DNA of 64,000 nt from Chromobacterium alticapitis (GTDB lineage: Bacteria; Pseudomonadota; Gammaproteobacteria; Burkholderiales; Chromobacteriaceae): the NCBI RefSeq assembly GCF_002924365.1, contig NZ_PQWB01000011.1, forward strand, positions 62,001 to 126,000, written 5' to 3'. The notes under the pieces are model-generated. The model had not been told where the DNA came from, did no database searches, and worked only from the letters and a program-made list of their open reading frames with translations. Position numbers and translations under genes: made by a program. This document shows, piece after piece, positions 18,673 to 28,633 of this stretch. The stretch's first letter is position 1; each line of letters starts with the position of its first letter.

Positions 18673-19113
18673 TCATTCGATCAAGCCCAGCCGCCGCCAC
18701 AGCGCGCGCAACGTCCACAAGGGGCCGATCAGCAGGAACTGCAAGTCCTGGGTGAACGAGGGCTTTTTGCCTTCGCGCGCGTGTCCCATGAACTGGCCGG
18801 CCCAGGCCAGCGCGAACACCAGCAGCGAGACGTAGCCCAGCGGCAGGCCGGCGCCCTGCAGCAGAGTCAGCAGCAGCAGCGCCAGGCTGCTCAACACGGC
18901 CATCACCAACGCCGCTTGCTGCGACAGCCGCCAGTACCACGCCACGCCGGCCAACACCGCCAGCCAGGCCCAGGGCAGAGGGCCGGGCAGAACCATCAGC
19001 ATGCCCAGCAGCGATAGCGCGATCAGCGGCACGCATAGCTTGTGCATGGCGATATTGAATGGGTGGCGGTGGCTTTCGTCGTAAGCCGCCAGCCATTGCG
19101 GCAGGGTCATCAT
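18673..19113 (-). CDS. Mpo1-like membrane protein (DUF962)
   Basis: This 146-residue integral membrane protein matches the DUF962/Mpo1 family, named for a yeast Fe2+-dependent dioxygenase of 2-hydroxy fatty acids. Conserved histidines are visible: SHRHPFNIAMHKLCVP near the N-terminus and AWAGQFMGHAREGKKPS near residues 105-120, with three to four hydrophobic helices between and after. ATG 19113 follows GGAGG. The fatty-acid alpha-oxidation role is inferred from the family. It is divergent from hutC. Confidence 0.8.
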   Translation of the reverse strand: MMTLPQWLAAYDESHRHPFNIAMHKLCVPLIALSLLGMLMVLPGPLPWAWLAVLAGVAWYWRLSQQAALVMAVLSSLALLLLTLLQGAGLPLGYVSLLVFALAWAGQFMGHAREGKKPSFTQDLQFLLIGPLWTLRALWRRLGLIE

Positions 19114-19200
19114 GGCTTGCCTCCGGTTTTCTGCGCTGGATCATCCAGCGATGCGGCCGAGCGCGCTACAATCGGCCATTCACTAGCCCATGGAGCCACG

Positions 19201-19917
19201 GTGTCAGACGCCCCGCAACCCCGTTATCAACGGATCAAGGACTACATTCTGTCCGGCATCCGCGACCGTCACTTCCTGCCCGGCTGCAAGATTCCGCCGG
19301 AACTGGAGCTGGCGCGCCAGTTCGGCGTGTCCCGCATGACGGTCAACAAGGCGGTGCGCGACCTGGCCGAGGCCGGCATCCTGCTGCGCTTCGCCGGCGA
19401 CGGCACCTACGTGGCCGAACGCAAGGCGGAGTCGCCGCTGCTCGACATCAACAATATCGCGGCCGAGATCGAAGCGCGCGGCCACGGCCATACCGCCCAG
19501 GTGATTCTGCTGGAAGCGCTGCCGGCCAGCGAGGAGGTGGCGCTGCGGCTCAGCATGCGCGCCGGCGGCCTGGTCTACCACTCGCTGATCGTCCACTTCG
19601 AGGACGAGGTGCCCATCCAGCTGGAAGACCGCTACGTCAATCCGGCCTTCGCGCCGGATTATCTGAAGCAGGATTTCTGCGAGCGCACGCCCAACGACTA
19701 CCTGATGCAAAGCTGTCCGCTCACTGATATTGAGCATAGCGTGGAAGCGGTGCTGCCGGGCGTGGCGGAGCAGGCCCTGCTAGGCATCTCCGCGGCCGAG
19801 CCCTGCCTCTTGGTTTTGCGCCGCACCTGGTCGCACAAGAAGCTGGTCAGCTTCGCCCGGCTCACTCACCCGGGATTGCGCTACAAACTGCGCTCGCAAA
19901 CGCGGGTCAAGAAGTAA
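19201..19917 (+). CDS. hutC: Histidine utilisation repressor HutC (GntR family)
   Basis: This 238-residue regulator has an N-terminal GntR winged HTH (RYQRIKDYILSGIRDRHF, then SRMTVNKAVRDLAEAG) and a UTRA effector domain that in HutC proteins binds urocanate. It represses hut genes until urocanate accumulates. The start is the GTG at 19201; ATG codons just upstream are out of frame. Two TATATACAA-type operators lie between its stop and hutI, so it likely controls the downstream cluster. Confidence 0.92.
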   Translation: MSDAPQPRYQRIKDYILSGIRDRHFLPGCKIPPELELARQFGVSRMTVNKAVRDLAEAGILLRFAGDGTYVAERKAESPLLDINNIAAEIEARGHGHTAQVILLEALPASEEVALRLSMRAGGLVYHSLIVHFEDEVPIQLEDRYVNPAFAPDYLKQDFCERTPNDYLMQSCPLTDIEHSVEAVLPGVAEQALLGISAAEPCLLVLRRTWSHKKLVSFARLTHPGLRYKLRSQTRVKK

Positions 19918-19919
19918 AA

Positions 19920-19931
19920 CGGTATATACAA
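19920..19931. promoter_or_regulatory. Candidate HutC operator, distal half-strength copy
   Basis: CGGTATATACAA matches the perfect HutC palindrome at 20050-20061 at 10 of 12 positions. It lies just after the hutC stop. Confidence 0.45.
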
Positions 19932-19948
19932 TTTGTTCGAGTCCAGAC

Positions 19949-19975
19949 AGGCTGCCAGCGGGCAGCCTTTTTTTA
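19949..19975 (+). terminator. Intrinsic terminator after hutC
   Basis: AGGCTGCC / GGCAGCCT, an 8-bp stem with a four-base loop, followed by seven T. It separates hutC from hutI, so hutI needs its own promoter. Confidence 0.85.
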
Positions 19976-20023
19976 TTGCCGTGCAACATCAAGGATTTGT
20001 AGATTTTTTTACAAAGCTTGCGC

Positions 20024-20061
20024 TTGACAGTGGCAGCCCATGCGCGTAATTGTATATACAA
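20024..20061 (+). promoter_or_regulatory. hutI promoter region with perfect HutC operator
   Basis: TTGACA at 20024-20029 is a consensus -35 element. The perfect palindrome TTGTATATACAA at 20050-20061 overlaps where the -10 element and start site should be, matching the known HutC operator core in proteobacteria. No good -10 hexamer at 16-18 bases is visible outside the palindrome. Bound HutC would block polymerase. Confidence 0.75.
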
Positions 20062-20080
20062 ATTACTGCGCGAGATTGCT

Positions 20081-21322
20081 ATGCCGCCGATTCACGCCCA
20101 CCGCCCCAGCCTGTGGCTAAACGCCAGGCTGGCCACCATGGACCCGGTCCACGCCGCGCCTTACGGCGCGCTGGAAGGCCACGCGCTGCTGTTGCGGGAC
20201 GGCCACATCGAGGCGGTGCTGCCGCAGGGCGAGGTGAATGCCGCCGCTTTCGACGGCGAGGTGTTCGACCTGCAGGGCCGCTGGATCACGCCGGGCCTGA
20301 TCGACTGCCACACCCACCTGGTGTACGGCGGCAGCCGCGCGGCGGAATGGGAAAAGCGGCTGACCGGCGTGCCCTATCAGCAGATCGCCGCCGAGGGCGG
20401 CGGCATCGTCTCCACCGTCCGCGCCACCCGTTGGCTGGACGAGGAAGAGCTGGCGCTGGCCAGCCTGCCGCGGCTGAAGGCGCTGATGGCGGAAGGTGTG
20501 ACCACGGTGGAGATCAAGTCCGGCTATGGCCTGACCCAGGCCGACGAACTGAAGCAGCTGGCCGCCGCGCGCCGGCTGCAGGACGCGCTGCCGGTGGAAG
20601 TGGCCGCCACGCTGCTGGCCGCCCACGCGGTGCCGCCGGAGTACGCCGGCGACGCCGACGGCTATATCGACCACATCGTCGAATCCATCCTGCCGGTGGC
20701 GGCGCGCGCCGGCCTCGCCGAAGCGGTGGACGCGTTTTGCGAATCCGTCGGCTTCAGCCCGGGGCAAACCCGGCGCGTGTTCGAGGCGGCGCGCGCCCAT
20801 GGCCTGCAAGTGAAGGGCCATGTCGAGCAGCTGTCCAATCTGCACGGCGCGGAGCTGGTGGCCGAGTTCGGCGGCTTGTCCGCCGACCATATCGAGTACC
20901 TGGACGACGCCGGCGTCGAGGCCTTGCGTCGCGCCGGCACCGTCGCGGTGCTGCTGCCCGGCGCTTTCTATTTCCTGCGCGAAACCCAAAAACCGCCGGT
21001 GGACAAGCTGCGCGCCGCCGGCGTGCCGATGGCGGTATCCACCGACCTCAATCCCGGCACTAGCCCCTTCGCCTCCATCCGCCTGGCGATGAACCAGGCC
21101 TGCGTCTTGTTCGGCCTGACGCCGGAAGAGGCGCTGGCCGGCGCCACCCGCCATGCGGCGCGGGCGCTGGGCCGCGCGGAGACCCATGGCCGGCTGGCTG
21201 CCGGCTGCGTGGCGGATCTGTTGGTCTGGGACATTGGCCATCCGGCCGAAATCGCCTACAGCGTGGGCGTGCCGCTGCTCAAGCAGCGGGTGTTCCGCGG
21301 CGCGGCGCAATCTATCGACTGA
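20081..21322 (+). CDS. hutI: Imidazolonepropionase
   Basis: This 413-residue enzyme hydrolyses 4-imidazolone-5-propanoate to N-formimidoyl-L-glutamate, the third step of histidine breakdown. The amidohydrolase metal motif CHTHLVYGG (about residue 74), VEIKSGYGL and [10 protein letters not shown] are characteristic. The ATG at 20081 starts the conserved region; the frame extends upstream through the operator and is not coding there. It is the first gene after the HutC operator and heads hutI-hutG-hutU-lipocalin-hutH. Confidence 0.95.
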   Translation: MPPIHAHRPSLWLNARLATMDPVHAAPYGALEGHALLLRDGHIEAVLPQGEVNAAAFDGEVFDLQGRWITPGLIDCHTHLVYGGSRAAEWEKRLTGVPYQQIAAEGGGIVSTVRATRWLDEEELALASLPRLKALMAEGVTTVEIKSGYGLTQADELKQLAAARRLQDALPVEVAATLLAAHAVPPEYAGDADGYIDHIVESILPVAARAGLAEAVDAFCESVGFSPGQTRRVFEAARAHGLQVKGHVEQLSNLHGAELVAEFGGLSADHIEYLDDAGVEALRRAGTVAVLLPGAFYFLRETQKPPVDKLRAAGVPMAVSTDLNPGTSPFASIRLAMNQACVLFGLTPEEALAGATRHAARALGRAETHGRLAAGCVADLLVWDIGHPAEIAYSVGVPLLKQRVFRGAAQSID

Positions 21323-21381
21323 TTACCGTTCGGCCCGCCGGACGCCAGCGCGCTTCCGGCCGGGACGGCAATAAAGGAAGC

Positions 21382-22317
21382 ATGCTCATGGTGGACATGA
21401 AGGTCTGGACCGGCCGCGTGGACGCGGCCGAAGGCGAGGCAGCCAAGCGCTGGCACCAGGCGGTGCAGCCGCTGCCTGAGAGCGGCGCGCCCGGCATCGC
21501 CATCATCGGCTTCGCCTGCGACGAAGGCGTGCGCCGCAACCAGGGCCGCGTCGGCGCGGCGAACGGGCCGCGGGCGCTGCGCAAGGCGCTGGCCAACCTG
21601 GCCTGGCACCCGACCCTGCCCCTGTACGACGCCGGCGATGTGGTGTGCGACGCCGGCAATCTGGACGCCGCGCAGCGCAAACTCGGCCTGCTGGTGACGC
21701 AGGCGGCGCAGGCCGGCCATCTGCCGCTGGTGTTGGGCGGCGGTCACGAAACCGCCTACGGTCACTGGCTGGGTTTGGCCGACGCCCATCCCGGCAAGCG
21801 CATCGGCATCGTCAATTTCGACGCCCACTTCGACCTGCGCCATGCCGACGAGGCCACCAGCGGCACGCCGTTCGCGCAGATCGCTGCCGACTGCGCCGCT
21901 CGCAGCCAGCATTTCCGCTACCTGTGCCTGGGCGTGGCCGAAACCGCCAACACCCAGGCGCTGTTCGACACCGCCCGCGAGCTGGGCGCCGAGTGGCGGC
22001 TGGACACCGAGATGACCGGCTGGCAGCTGGCCGACATCCGCGGCCAGCTGGCCGAATTCCTCGACAGCGTCGACGCCGTCTACCTGACCATAGACTTGGA
22101 CGTGCTGCCGGCGGCGCAGATGCCGGCGGTGTCGGCCCCGGCCGGCTACGGCGTCGACATCACGGTGGTGGAGACGCTGGTCGGCCGGCTGGCCAAGAGC
22201 GGCAAGTTGATAGGCGCCGACCTGGTGGAATTCAATCCCGAATACGACATCGACAGCCATGGCGCCAAGGCGGCGGCGCGGCTGGCCTGGAGCCTGAGCC
22301 GCCACCTGCGCCGTTGA
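21382..22317 (+). CDS. hutG: Formimidoylglutamase (arginase family)
   Basis: This 311-residue enzyme cleaves N-formimidoyl-L-glutamate to glutamate and formamide. Arginase-fold manganese ligands are visible in GGGHETAYGH, NFDAHFDLR and TIDLDVLP. ATG 21382 follows AAAGGAAGC. With this one-step HutG, no formiminoglutamate deiminase (hutF) is needed and none is present. Order within the cluster is hutI, hutG, hutU. Confidence 0.93.
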   Translation: MLMVDMKVWTGRVDAAEGEAAKRWHQAVQPLPESGAPGIAIIGFACDEGVRRNQGRVGAANGPRALRKALANLAWHPTLPLYDAGDVVCDAGNLDAAQRKLGLLVTQAAQAGHLPLVLGGGHETAYGHWLGLADAHPGKRIGIVNFDAHFDLRHADEATSGTPFAQIAADCAARSQHFRYLCLGVAETANTQALFDTARELGAEWRLDTEMTGWQLADIRGQLAEFLDSVDAVYLTIDLDVLPAAQMPAVSAPAGYGVDITVVETLVGRLAKSGKLIGADLVEFNPEYDIDSHGAKAAARLAWSLSRHLRR

Positions 22318-22332
22318 TCGGGCAGCACTACC

Positions 22333-22365
22333 GTAGGGTGGGCAAGGCCAGCCTTGCCCACGCGG
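22333..22365 (+). repeat. Extragenic palindrome, GTAGG family, copy 3
   Basis: GTAGGGTGGGCAAGGC, then CAGCCTTGCCCACGCGG, in the hutG-hutU gap. The arms form an 8-bp GGGCAAGG / CCTTGCCC hairpin, which could stabilise or partition the hut transcript. Confidence 0.6.
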
Positions 22366-22390
22366 AATGATAGACAGAGGAGAAGCAGAG

Positions 22391-24061
<1,671 letters not shown>

Positions 24062-24179
24062 GCCGTCCTGCGGCTCTGCGTGTTTGCGCAGCGGGGATAT
24101 CTCTGCGGGGCGGTCTGCTCAGCGGCGCGCATGCGTTTTGAGCGGGCGTGTCGAACATGGAAACTTCATGCCGCGCTAG

Positions 24180-24204
24180 CCCCTCTCCCCTCGCGGGAGA
24201 GGGG
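24180..24204. repeat. Common intergenic palindrome CCCCTCTCCC...GGGAGAGGGG
   Basis: A 10-bp perfect inverted repeat with a five-base loop, followed by GGGGAGAGGG. This type is scattered in many proteobacterial genomes. It lies in the 290-base hutU to lipocalin gap, where I see no gene. Confidence 0.6.
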
Positions 24205-24297
24205 TTGGGGAGAGGGGGCAAGCGGCCGACATCGCCATCACCGTGGGGCGTTCCGCCTTGACGCGCCATCGAAGAGCAACAGGAGAAGTCGCAGTAT

Positions 24298-24331
24298 GTA
24301 GGGTTGGCAATGCCGGCATTGCCCACCGTGG
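24298..24331 (+). repeat. Extragenic palindrome, GTAGG family, copy 4
   Basis: GTAGGGTTGGCAATGCC, then GGCATTGCCCACCGTGG. It is the same unit as the copy between hutG and hutU, 2 kb away, and lies just upstream of the lipocalin-like gene. Confidence 0.6.
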
Positions 24332-24351
24332 CCGCAACAGGAGAAATAGAA

Positions 24352-24735
24352 GTGCAAGCAAGCGATCTGATCGGCGAATGGAAGCTGGACGACTTCATCG
24401 TCCACCGCGAAGACGGCGAGGCCTTTCATTGGCCCGGCGTGCAAAGCGGCACGCTGATCTACACCGCCAGCGGCTATGTCAGCGTGGCGCAGAACCGCCA
24501 GCCGCTGGACCAGCCCAGCCCGGAAGACGCGCAGCGCGTGTCCAATTTCTACACCGGCAACTGGCGGCTGGGCGAAGAGCCGGGCATGGTCTACCACACC
24601 GCGCTGCAGTCCAGCGCGCCGGCCGTGGTCGGCCAGACCATGCGGCGCGAGGTGGCGCTGCTGCCGGACGGACGCTTGCAGCTGTCCGGCCAGGGGTTGA
24701 AAGAAAGAGTGACTCTGATCTGGTCGCGTTTGTGA
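24352..24735 (+). CDS. Lipocalin-like domain protein inside the hut cluster
   Basis: This 127-residue protein opens ASDLIGEWKLDDFIVHREDGE, the lipocalin-like domain signature (LxGxWxL), and continues as alternating beta strands (SGTLIYTASGYVSVAQNR). No signal peptide is visible, so it should be cytosolic. Start: GTG 24352, 7 bases after CAGGAG; the upstream ATG in the same frame lies within a palindromic repeat. It sits between hutU and hutH on the same strand, so it may bind a pathway metabolite; the function is not known. Confidence 0.7.
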   Translation: MQASDLIGEWKLDDFIVHREDGEAFHWPGVQSGTLIYTASGYVSVAQNRQPLDQPSPEDAQRVSNFYTGNWRLGEEPGMVYHTALQSSAPAVVGQTMRREVALLPDGRLQLSGQGLKERVTLIWSRL

Positions 24736-24813
24736 TCGGTTAGAGCCGTCAGTTGGGCTGCGCTAGCAAAGCCCGGCATCAAGAATATAAAGCAGCATAG
24801 AGAGACAGAAGCC

Positions 24814-26346
24814 ATGAGTATCCTCAACATCGCACCGGGCCAGCTCACCCTGGCCGATCTGCGCCGTGTTTCACGTGAAACCGGCCTGCAATTGCAGCTG
24901 GACCCGTCCAGCCATGCCGCCATCGACGCCTCCGCCGCCACCGTGGCGCGCGTATTGTCGGAAGGCCGCACTGTTTACGGCATCAACACCGGCTTCGGCC
25001 TGTTGGCCAGCACCAAGATCGCCACCGACGAGCTGGAGTTGTTGCAACGCTCCATCGTGCTGTCGCACGCCGCCGGCATCGGCGCGCCGATGGACGCCAG
25101 CACCGTGCGCCTGGTGATGGCGCTGAAGATCAACTCGCTGGCGCGCGGTTTCTCCGGCATCCGCCGCCAGGTGATCGAGGCGCTGGTGACCTTGTTCAAC
25201 CGCCAGATTTACCCGGTGATTCCGCAGAAGGGCTCGGTAGGCGCCTCCGGCGACCTGGCGCCGCTGTCGCATATGAGCGCGGTGCTGATCGGCGAGGGCG
25301 AAGCCTTCATCGACGGCGTGCGGGTGCCCGGCGCGGTGGCGATGCGCTCCGCCGGCCTGGAGCCGATCACGCTGGCGCCGAAGGAAGGTCTGGCCCTGCT
25401 CAATGGCACCCAGGCGTCCACGGCTTTCGCCTTGGAAGGCCTGTTCGCAGCGGAAGACCTGTACGTGTCCGCCACCGTGTCCGGCAGCCTGTCGGTGGAA
25501 GCCGCGCTGGGTAGCCGCACGCCGTTCGACGCGCGCATCCACGAAGTGCGCGGCCATCAGGGCCAGATCGACGCCGCCCGTTTGTACCGCGAGCTGCTGG
25601 CGCACAGCCAGATCGAGCAATCGCATGAAAACTGCGGCAAGGTGCAAGACCCGTACAGCCTGCGTTGCCAGCCGCAGGTGATGGGCGCCTGCCTGACCCA
25701 GATCCGCAACGCCGCCGAAGTGCTGCGTGTGGAGGCCAACGCGGTGTCCGACAACCCGCTGGTGTTTGCCGGCGATAACGACATCCTGTCCGGCGGCAAC
25801 TTCCACGCCGAGCCGGTGGCTTTCGCCGCCGACAACCTGGCGCTGGCCATCGCCGAAATCGGTTCGCTGTCGGAGCGCCGCATGGCGCTGCTGATCGACA
25901 GCAATCTGTCCAAGCTGCCGCCCTTCCTGGTCAACAACGGCGGCGTCAATTCCGGCTTTATGATCGCCCAGGTGACTTCCGCCGCGCTGGCCAGCGAGAA
26001 CAAGTCGCTGGCCCATCCGGCTTCGGTGGACAGCCTGCCCACCAGCGCCAACCAGGAAGACCATGTGTCCATGGCCACTTTCGCCGGCCGCCGCCTGCGC
26101 GATATGGCGGGAAACACCGCCGGCATCCTGGCGGTGGAGCTGCTGGCGGCCTGCCAGGGCATAGACTTCCGCGCGCCGCACAAATCCAGCGACAAGCTGG
26201 AAGCGGCCAAGCGCATGCTGCGCGAGCAGGTGTCGTTCTATGACAAGGACCGCTACTTCGCGCCGGACATCGAAAAAGCCGCTGTGTTGGTGGCCAGCGG
26301 CCGCTTCAACGGCCTGGTGGACGGCGAGGTGTTGCCGTCGTTGTAA
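24814..26346 (+). CDS. hutH: Histidine ammonia-lyase
   Basis: This 510-residue lyase removes ammonia from histidine to give urocanate, the inducer that releases HutC. The MIO cofactor triad Ala144-Ser145-Gly146 lies in [22 protein letters not shown] (55-62) and the tail [17 protein letters not shown] are family marks. Here it is the last gene of the cluster, 78 bases after the lipocalin-like gene. A perfect 15-base parS core lies inside the 5' end of the coding sequence, encoding VSRET at residues 19-23. Confidence 0.97.
   Translation: MSILNIAPGQLTLADLRRVSRETGLQLQLDPSSHAAIDASAATVARVLSEGRTVYGINTGFGLLASTKIATDELELLQRSIVLSHAAGIGAPMDASTVRLVMALKINSLARGFSGIRRQVIEALVTLFNRQIYPVIPQKGSVGASGDLAPLSHMSAVLIGEGEAFIDGVRVPGAVAMRSAGLEPITLAPKEGLALLNGTQASTAFALEGLFAAEDLYVSATVSGSLSVEAALGSRTPFDARIHEVRGHQGQIDAARLYRELLAHSQIEQSHENCGKVQDPYSLRCQPQVMGACLTQIRNAAEVLRVEANAVSDNPLVFAGDNDILSGGNFHAEPVAFAADNLALAIAEIGSLSERRMALLIDSNLSKLPPFLVNNGGVNSGFMIAQVTSAALASENKSLAHPASVDSLPTSANQEDHVSMATFAGRRLRDMAGNTAGILAVELLAACQGIDFRAPHKSSDKLEAAKRMLREQVSFYDKDRYFAPDIEKAAVLVASGRFNGLVDGEVLPSL
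24867..24882 (+). other. parS-like ParB-binding site 3, inside hutH
   Basis: TGTTTCACGTGAAACC matches the parS consensus at 15 of 16 positions, differing only in the last base. Confidence 0.85.
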
Positions 26347-26347
26347 A

Positions 26348-26382
26348 GGGCGGAAGCCCCGGCAAAGCCGGGGCGTTCCGCC
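26348..26382 (+). repeat. Extragenic palindrome, GTAGG family, copy 5
   Basis: GGGCGGAAGCCCCGGC, AAA, then GCCGGGGCGTTCCGCC: a near-perfect hairpin directly after the hutH stop. It could also act as a 3' RNA stabiliser. Confidence 0.65.
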
Positions 26383-26418
26383 GAGTTCGTGTCATCGGGA
26401 AGTGGGTGACGAATAGCA

Positions 26419-26446
26419 AGGGCAGGCCGAGAGGCTGGCCCTTTTT
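26419..26446 (+). terminator. Probable terminator of the hut cluster
   Basis: AGGGC...GCCCT stem with an internal mismatch and a GAGA loop, followed by five T. It lies about 75 bases after the hutH stop. Confidence 0.6.
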
Positions 26447-26492
26447 GTTTGGGTGCTATGTTGAGAAAGTCCAGTCTGTATGACTGCTTGGA

Positions 26493-26536
26493 TGTGTCCG
26501 CTGCGCGGACGATGATTGGATGCCGGTTCTGCCCGG
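26493..26536 (+). repeat. Direct repeat, left copy, flanking the orphan gene
   Basis: TGTGTCCGCTGC, five variable bases, then CGATGATTGGATGCCGGTTC and GCCCGG. A second copy lies at 27315-27358. They bracket an 820-base segment with the membrane-anchored orphan gene. Confidence 0.7.
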
Positions 26537-26619
26537 CGGGCAGGTTGGGGGGGCTGCGCGGCCAGCCCCCCAACGCCCCCAGGCCGGCCCAACAGCGCGG
26601 CGAAACCCCGTCTCCAAAA

Positions 26620-26701
26620 CCCTTTCCAAGGCGCCGCCCAACTCGCGGGGCGCTAGCGTCGCCCCGCTCAAACAGGGGGCGGCTTAAAACCTTGGAAAGG
26701 G
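26620..26701. repeat. Nested inverted repeats, large potential hairpin
   Basis: CCCTTTCCAAGG (26620-26631) is the exact complement of CCTTGGAAAGGG (26690-26701). Between them GCGGGGC (26645-26651) pairs with GCCCCGC (26661-26667), and GCCGCCC pairs with GGGCGGC. The gap 26347-26809 holds no gene. Confidence 0.7.
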
Positions 26702-26809
26702 TCTCGGAGCCGGCTTGCGCTGATGGGGAAGTGGGCGCATTGGTTCGGTTCTACACAGTGCTAGGTCAGTAGCTTGGCGGAGTCCCCGTGTTGACGGAGG
26801 TGTTTGGAG

Positions 26810-27235
26810 ATGGATACTCCAGTTTTGGTTGCAGCGATAACTTCGGCGGCAAGCATCCTTGTCGCCGCGGTAACATTTTTTCTGACAAAGCGAAAGGAAC
26901 GGGACGCTGAGTGGAGGAAGCAGAAGCTGGAGCATTATCGAGAATTTCTGGATGCGCTCAGTGGCACTGTGGGGACGGATTCAACTCCTGAGGCACAACA
27001 GCGTTGGGCGAGGGCAGCAAATACTATCGGTCTAGTTGCCTCCCAGAGTGTGCTCCTCGCGCTCTGGCAGTTTCAGGATGCAATCGCGAGATCCAATCCG
27101 AATCCTTCAAAACAAGCTCATGACGATGCATTGAACAGATTGATGCTTGCCATCCGTTTGGACCTTGATGTTTCTCCTGCTGATGACCCAAGCACGTTCT
27201 CGTTCCGGTTGTGGTGTTCCGGGGTCAAAGACTAA
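26810..27235 (+). CDS. Orphan membrane-anchored protein of unknown function
   Basis: This 141-residue protein has one N-terminal membrane helix (VAAITSAASILVAAVTFFLT, about 6-26) followed by basic KRKERDAEWRKQKLEHYREF, so the C-terminal helical domain should be cytosolic. Start: ATG 26810, 9 bases after GGAGG; an upstream TTG is too close to that site. Its base composition is clearly lower in GC than its neighbours and it lies between direct repeats, both signs of recent transfer. I recognise no named family. Confidence 0.65.
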   Translation: MDTPVLVAAITSAASILVAAVTFFLTKRKERDAEWRKQKLEHYREFLDALSGTVGTDSTPEAQQRWARAANTIGLVASQSVLLALWQFQDAIARSNPNPSKQAHDDALNRLMLAIRLDLDVSPADDPSTFSFRLWCSGVKD

Positions 27236-27255
27236 CGCGGCAAACTGGTTTTCAT

Positions 27256-27289
27256 GTAGGTTGGAGCTGAGCGTAGCGAAGCCCAACGT
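27256..27289 (+). repeat. Extragenic palindrome, GTAGGTTGG...GCCCAAC type, copy 1
   Basis: GTAGGTTGGAGCTGAGCGTA, then GCGAAGCCCAACGT. This GTTGGGCTTCGC-type unit is common between genes in many proteobacteria. A related partial copy lies at 27400-27429. Confidence 0.55.
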
Positions 27290-27314
27290 TTACTTCGTAT
27301 GAATCGGCCGATTT

Positions 27315-27358
27315 TGTGTCCGCTGCTCAAACGATGATTGGATGCCGGTTCCGCCCGG
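27315..27358 (+). repeat. Direct repeat, right copy
   Basis: TGTGTCCGCTGC, variable TCAAA, then CGATGATTGGATGCCGGTTC and GCCCGG, matching 26493-26536. The 403-base gap 27236-27638 is otherwise repeats and holds no gene that I can see. Confidence 0.7.
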
Positions 27359-27399
27359 AGGCGGAGTGCAACGCACAGGCACATTGGACACTTTCGTGC

Positions 27400-27429
27400 G
27401 GGTTCGCGCTAAGCGCAGCGAAGCCCAAC
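27400..27429 (+). repeat. Extragenic palindrome, GCCCAAC type, copy 2
   Basis: GGGTTCGCGCTAAGCGCAGC, then GAAGCCCAAC, the same unit as 27256-27289 with a shorter left arm. Confidence 0.5.
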
Positions 27430-27638
27430 ATTCACCGCGCACCGCCCGTCCCGTTGGCCAACTGTAATATTCCCACTTCACAAACTTGACGATAGATAAA
27501 ATTTCATAGCGGAAGACCGCCATTATCCACAATTGGCGGCTTTTCCATGCCCCGCTATCGCCCATATGTGTAAATCCAATTGGCATTTTTGTCGTGGTGA
27601 TCTCAGACTACGGAGAAGAGAGCCAATTGGAGCAGGCC

Positions 27639-28625
27639 ATGCTGAAGGATTTATTGATCGAGCTATTGCCGTATGGCGGCAGCTACCGCGGCGGTTTGAG
27701 CAATCACTTGCCCATGGTCCTGGCCGCGCTGGACGAGCTGGGCGCGAGCGAGGCGGAGCTGCGTTTGTTTGCCGCGCGGCGCGGCCATTTGGAGGCGGTG
27801 CCGGATGATGGACGCGATATCGCGGACACCGCCGGCTGGCTGGGAGAACGGGCCAGCGAAGGCGCGTGGCGGCGGCGCTTGGCCTGGGAGCGCGAGCGCG
27901 GCGAGTGGCAGGCGCTGTGGCTGAGCAGGGTGCGACAGGTGCTGGCCGCGCCGGCATCGGCTTCGTTTCACGGCGCGATCCGGCTGGCTTACGCCTTGCG
28001 CAGCGAGGCGGAGGCGGAGGTGGATGCGGCTCTGGCCTACGCGCTTAGCCATTGGCAGCCGCTGGCTTTGCCCGGCCGCGCCAGCGCGCCGCGAAGCTTG
28101 GCCGAGGTGTTGCGCGATTGGCGAGACCACCCCCTGTCCAGCCCGGACGACGGCAAGCTGATCATGGACGATATCGAGCGGGCATTGGCCTTGCCGGAAT
28201 TGCCGGATCGGCTGCCGCCGGGCTTGCTGGCCGGCGCGCGCGAGCAGCGGCGCATCGCGCGGCAGCTGTTCCTGGCGCGGCGCAGCTTTGACATGCTGCA
28301 TCTGATGACAGGCTGGGAGGCGGTGCTGAGCCTGGCGCGCGGCCACGGCCTAGGCGACGCGCCGGACAGCGCGGCCTTGCAGATGCAGGCGGCGCTGCTG
28401 GGCATGTACATCTATAACGGCTGCCCGGACTTGTCGGGGAGGCTGGCAGGGAGTCAGGCGGACATCGGCGAAATCGCCGCCATGGCGCGCGCGCAGCCGG
28501 ACGATCATAGCGTGAAGCTGGCCCTGAGCTGCCTGCGGCTGGCGGAACTGGATGATGATGAGGCCTGGCTGGCGCTGGCGGCCGATGTGGCGGCGCACGG
28601 ATGGCGCGGCCGCGCGGCGGTTTAA
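27639..28625 (+). CDS. Questin oxidase-like protein (DUF4243)
   Basis: This 328-residue protein resembles the questin-oxidase/DUF4243 group: an early LPYGGSYRGGLSNHLPMVLAALDELGAS segment with a conserved His, then a long all-helical body. Fungal members perform Baeyer-Villiger ring opening of questin; bacterial members are uncharacterised. Start: ATG 27639 with GGAG 6 bases upstream, preferred over GTG codons at 27594/27597 that lack a ribosome site. It is convergent with the membrane protein gene ending at 28634. Confidence 0.55.
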   Translation: MLKDLLIELLPYGGSYRGGLSNHLPMVLAALDELGASEAELRLFAARRGHLEAVPDDGRDIADTAGWLGERASEGAWRRRLAWERERGEWQALWLSRVRQVLAAPASASFHGAIRLAYALRSEAEAEVDAALAYALSHWQPLALPGRASAPRSLAEVLRDWRDHPLSSPDDGKLIMDDIERALALPELPDRLPPGLLAGAREQRRIARQLFLARRSFDMLHLMTGWEAVLSLARGHGLGDAPDSAALQMQAALLGMYIYNGCPDLSGRLAGSQADIGEIAAMARAQPDDHSVKLALSCLRLAELDDDEAWLALAADVAAHGWRGRAAV

Positions 28626-28633
28626 GTCCTGGC

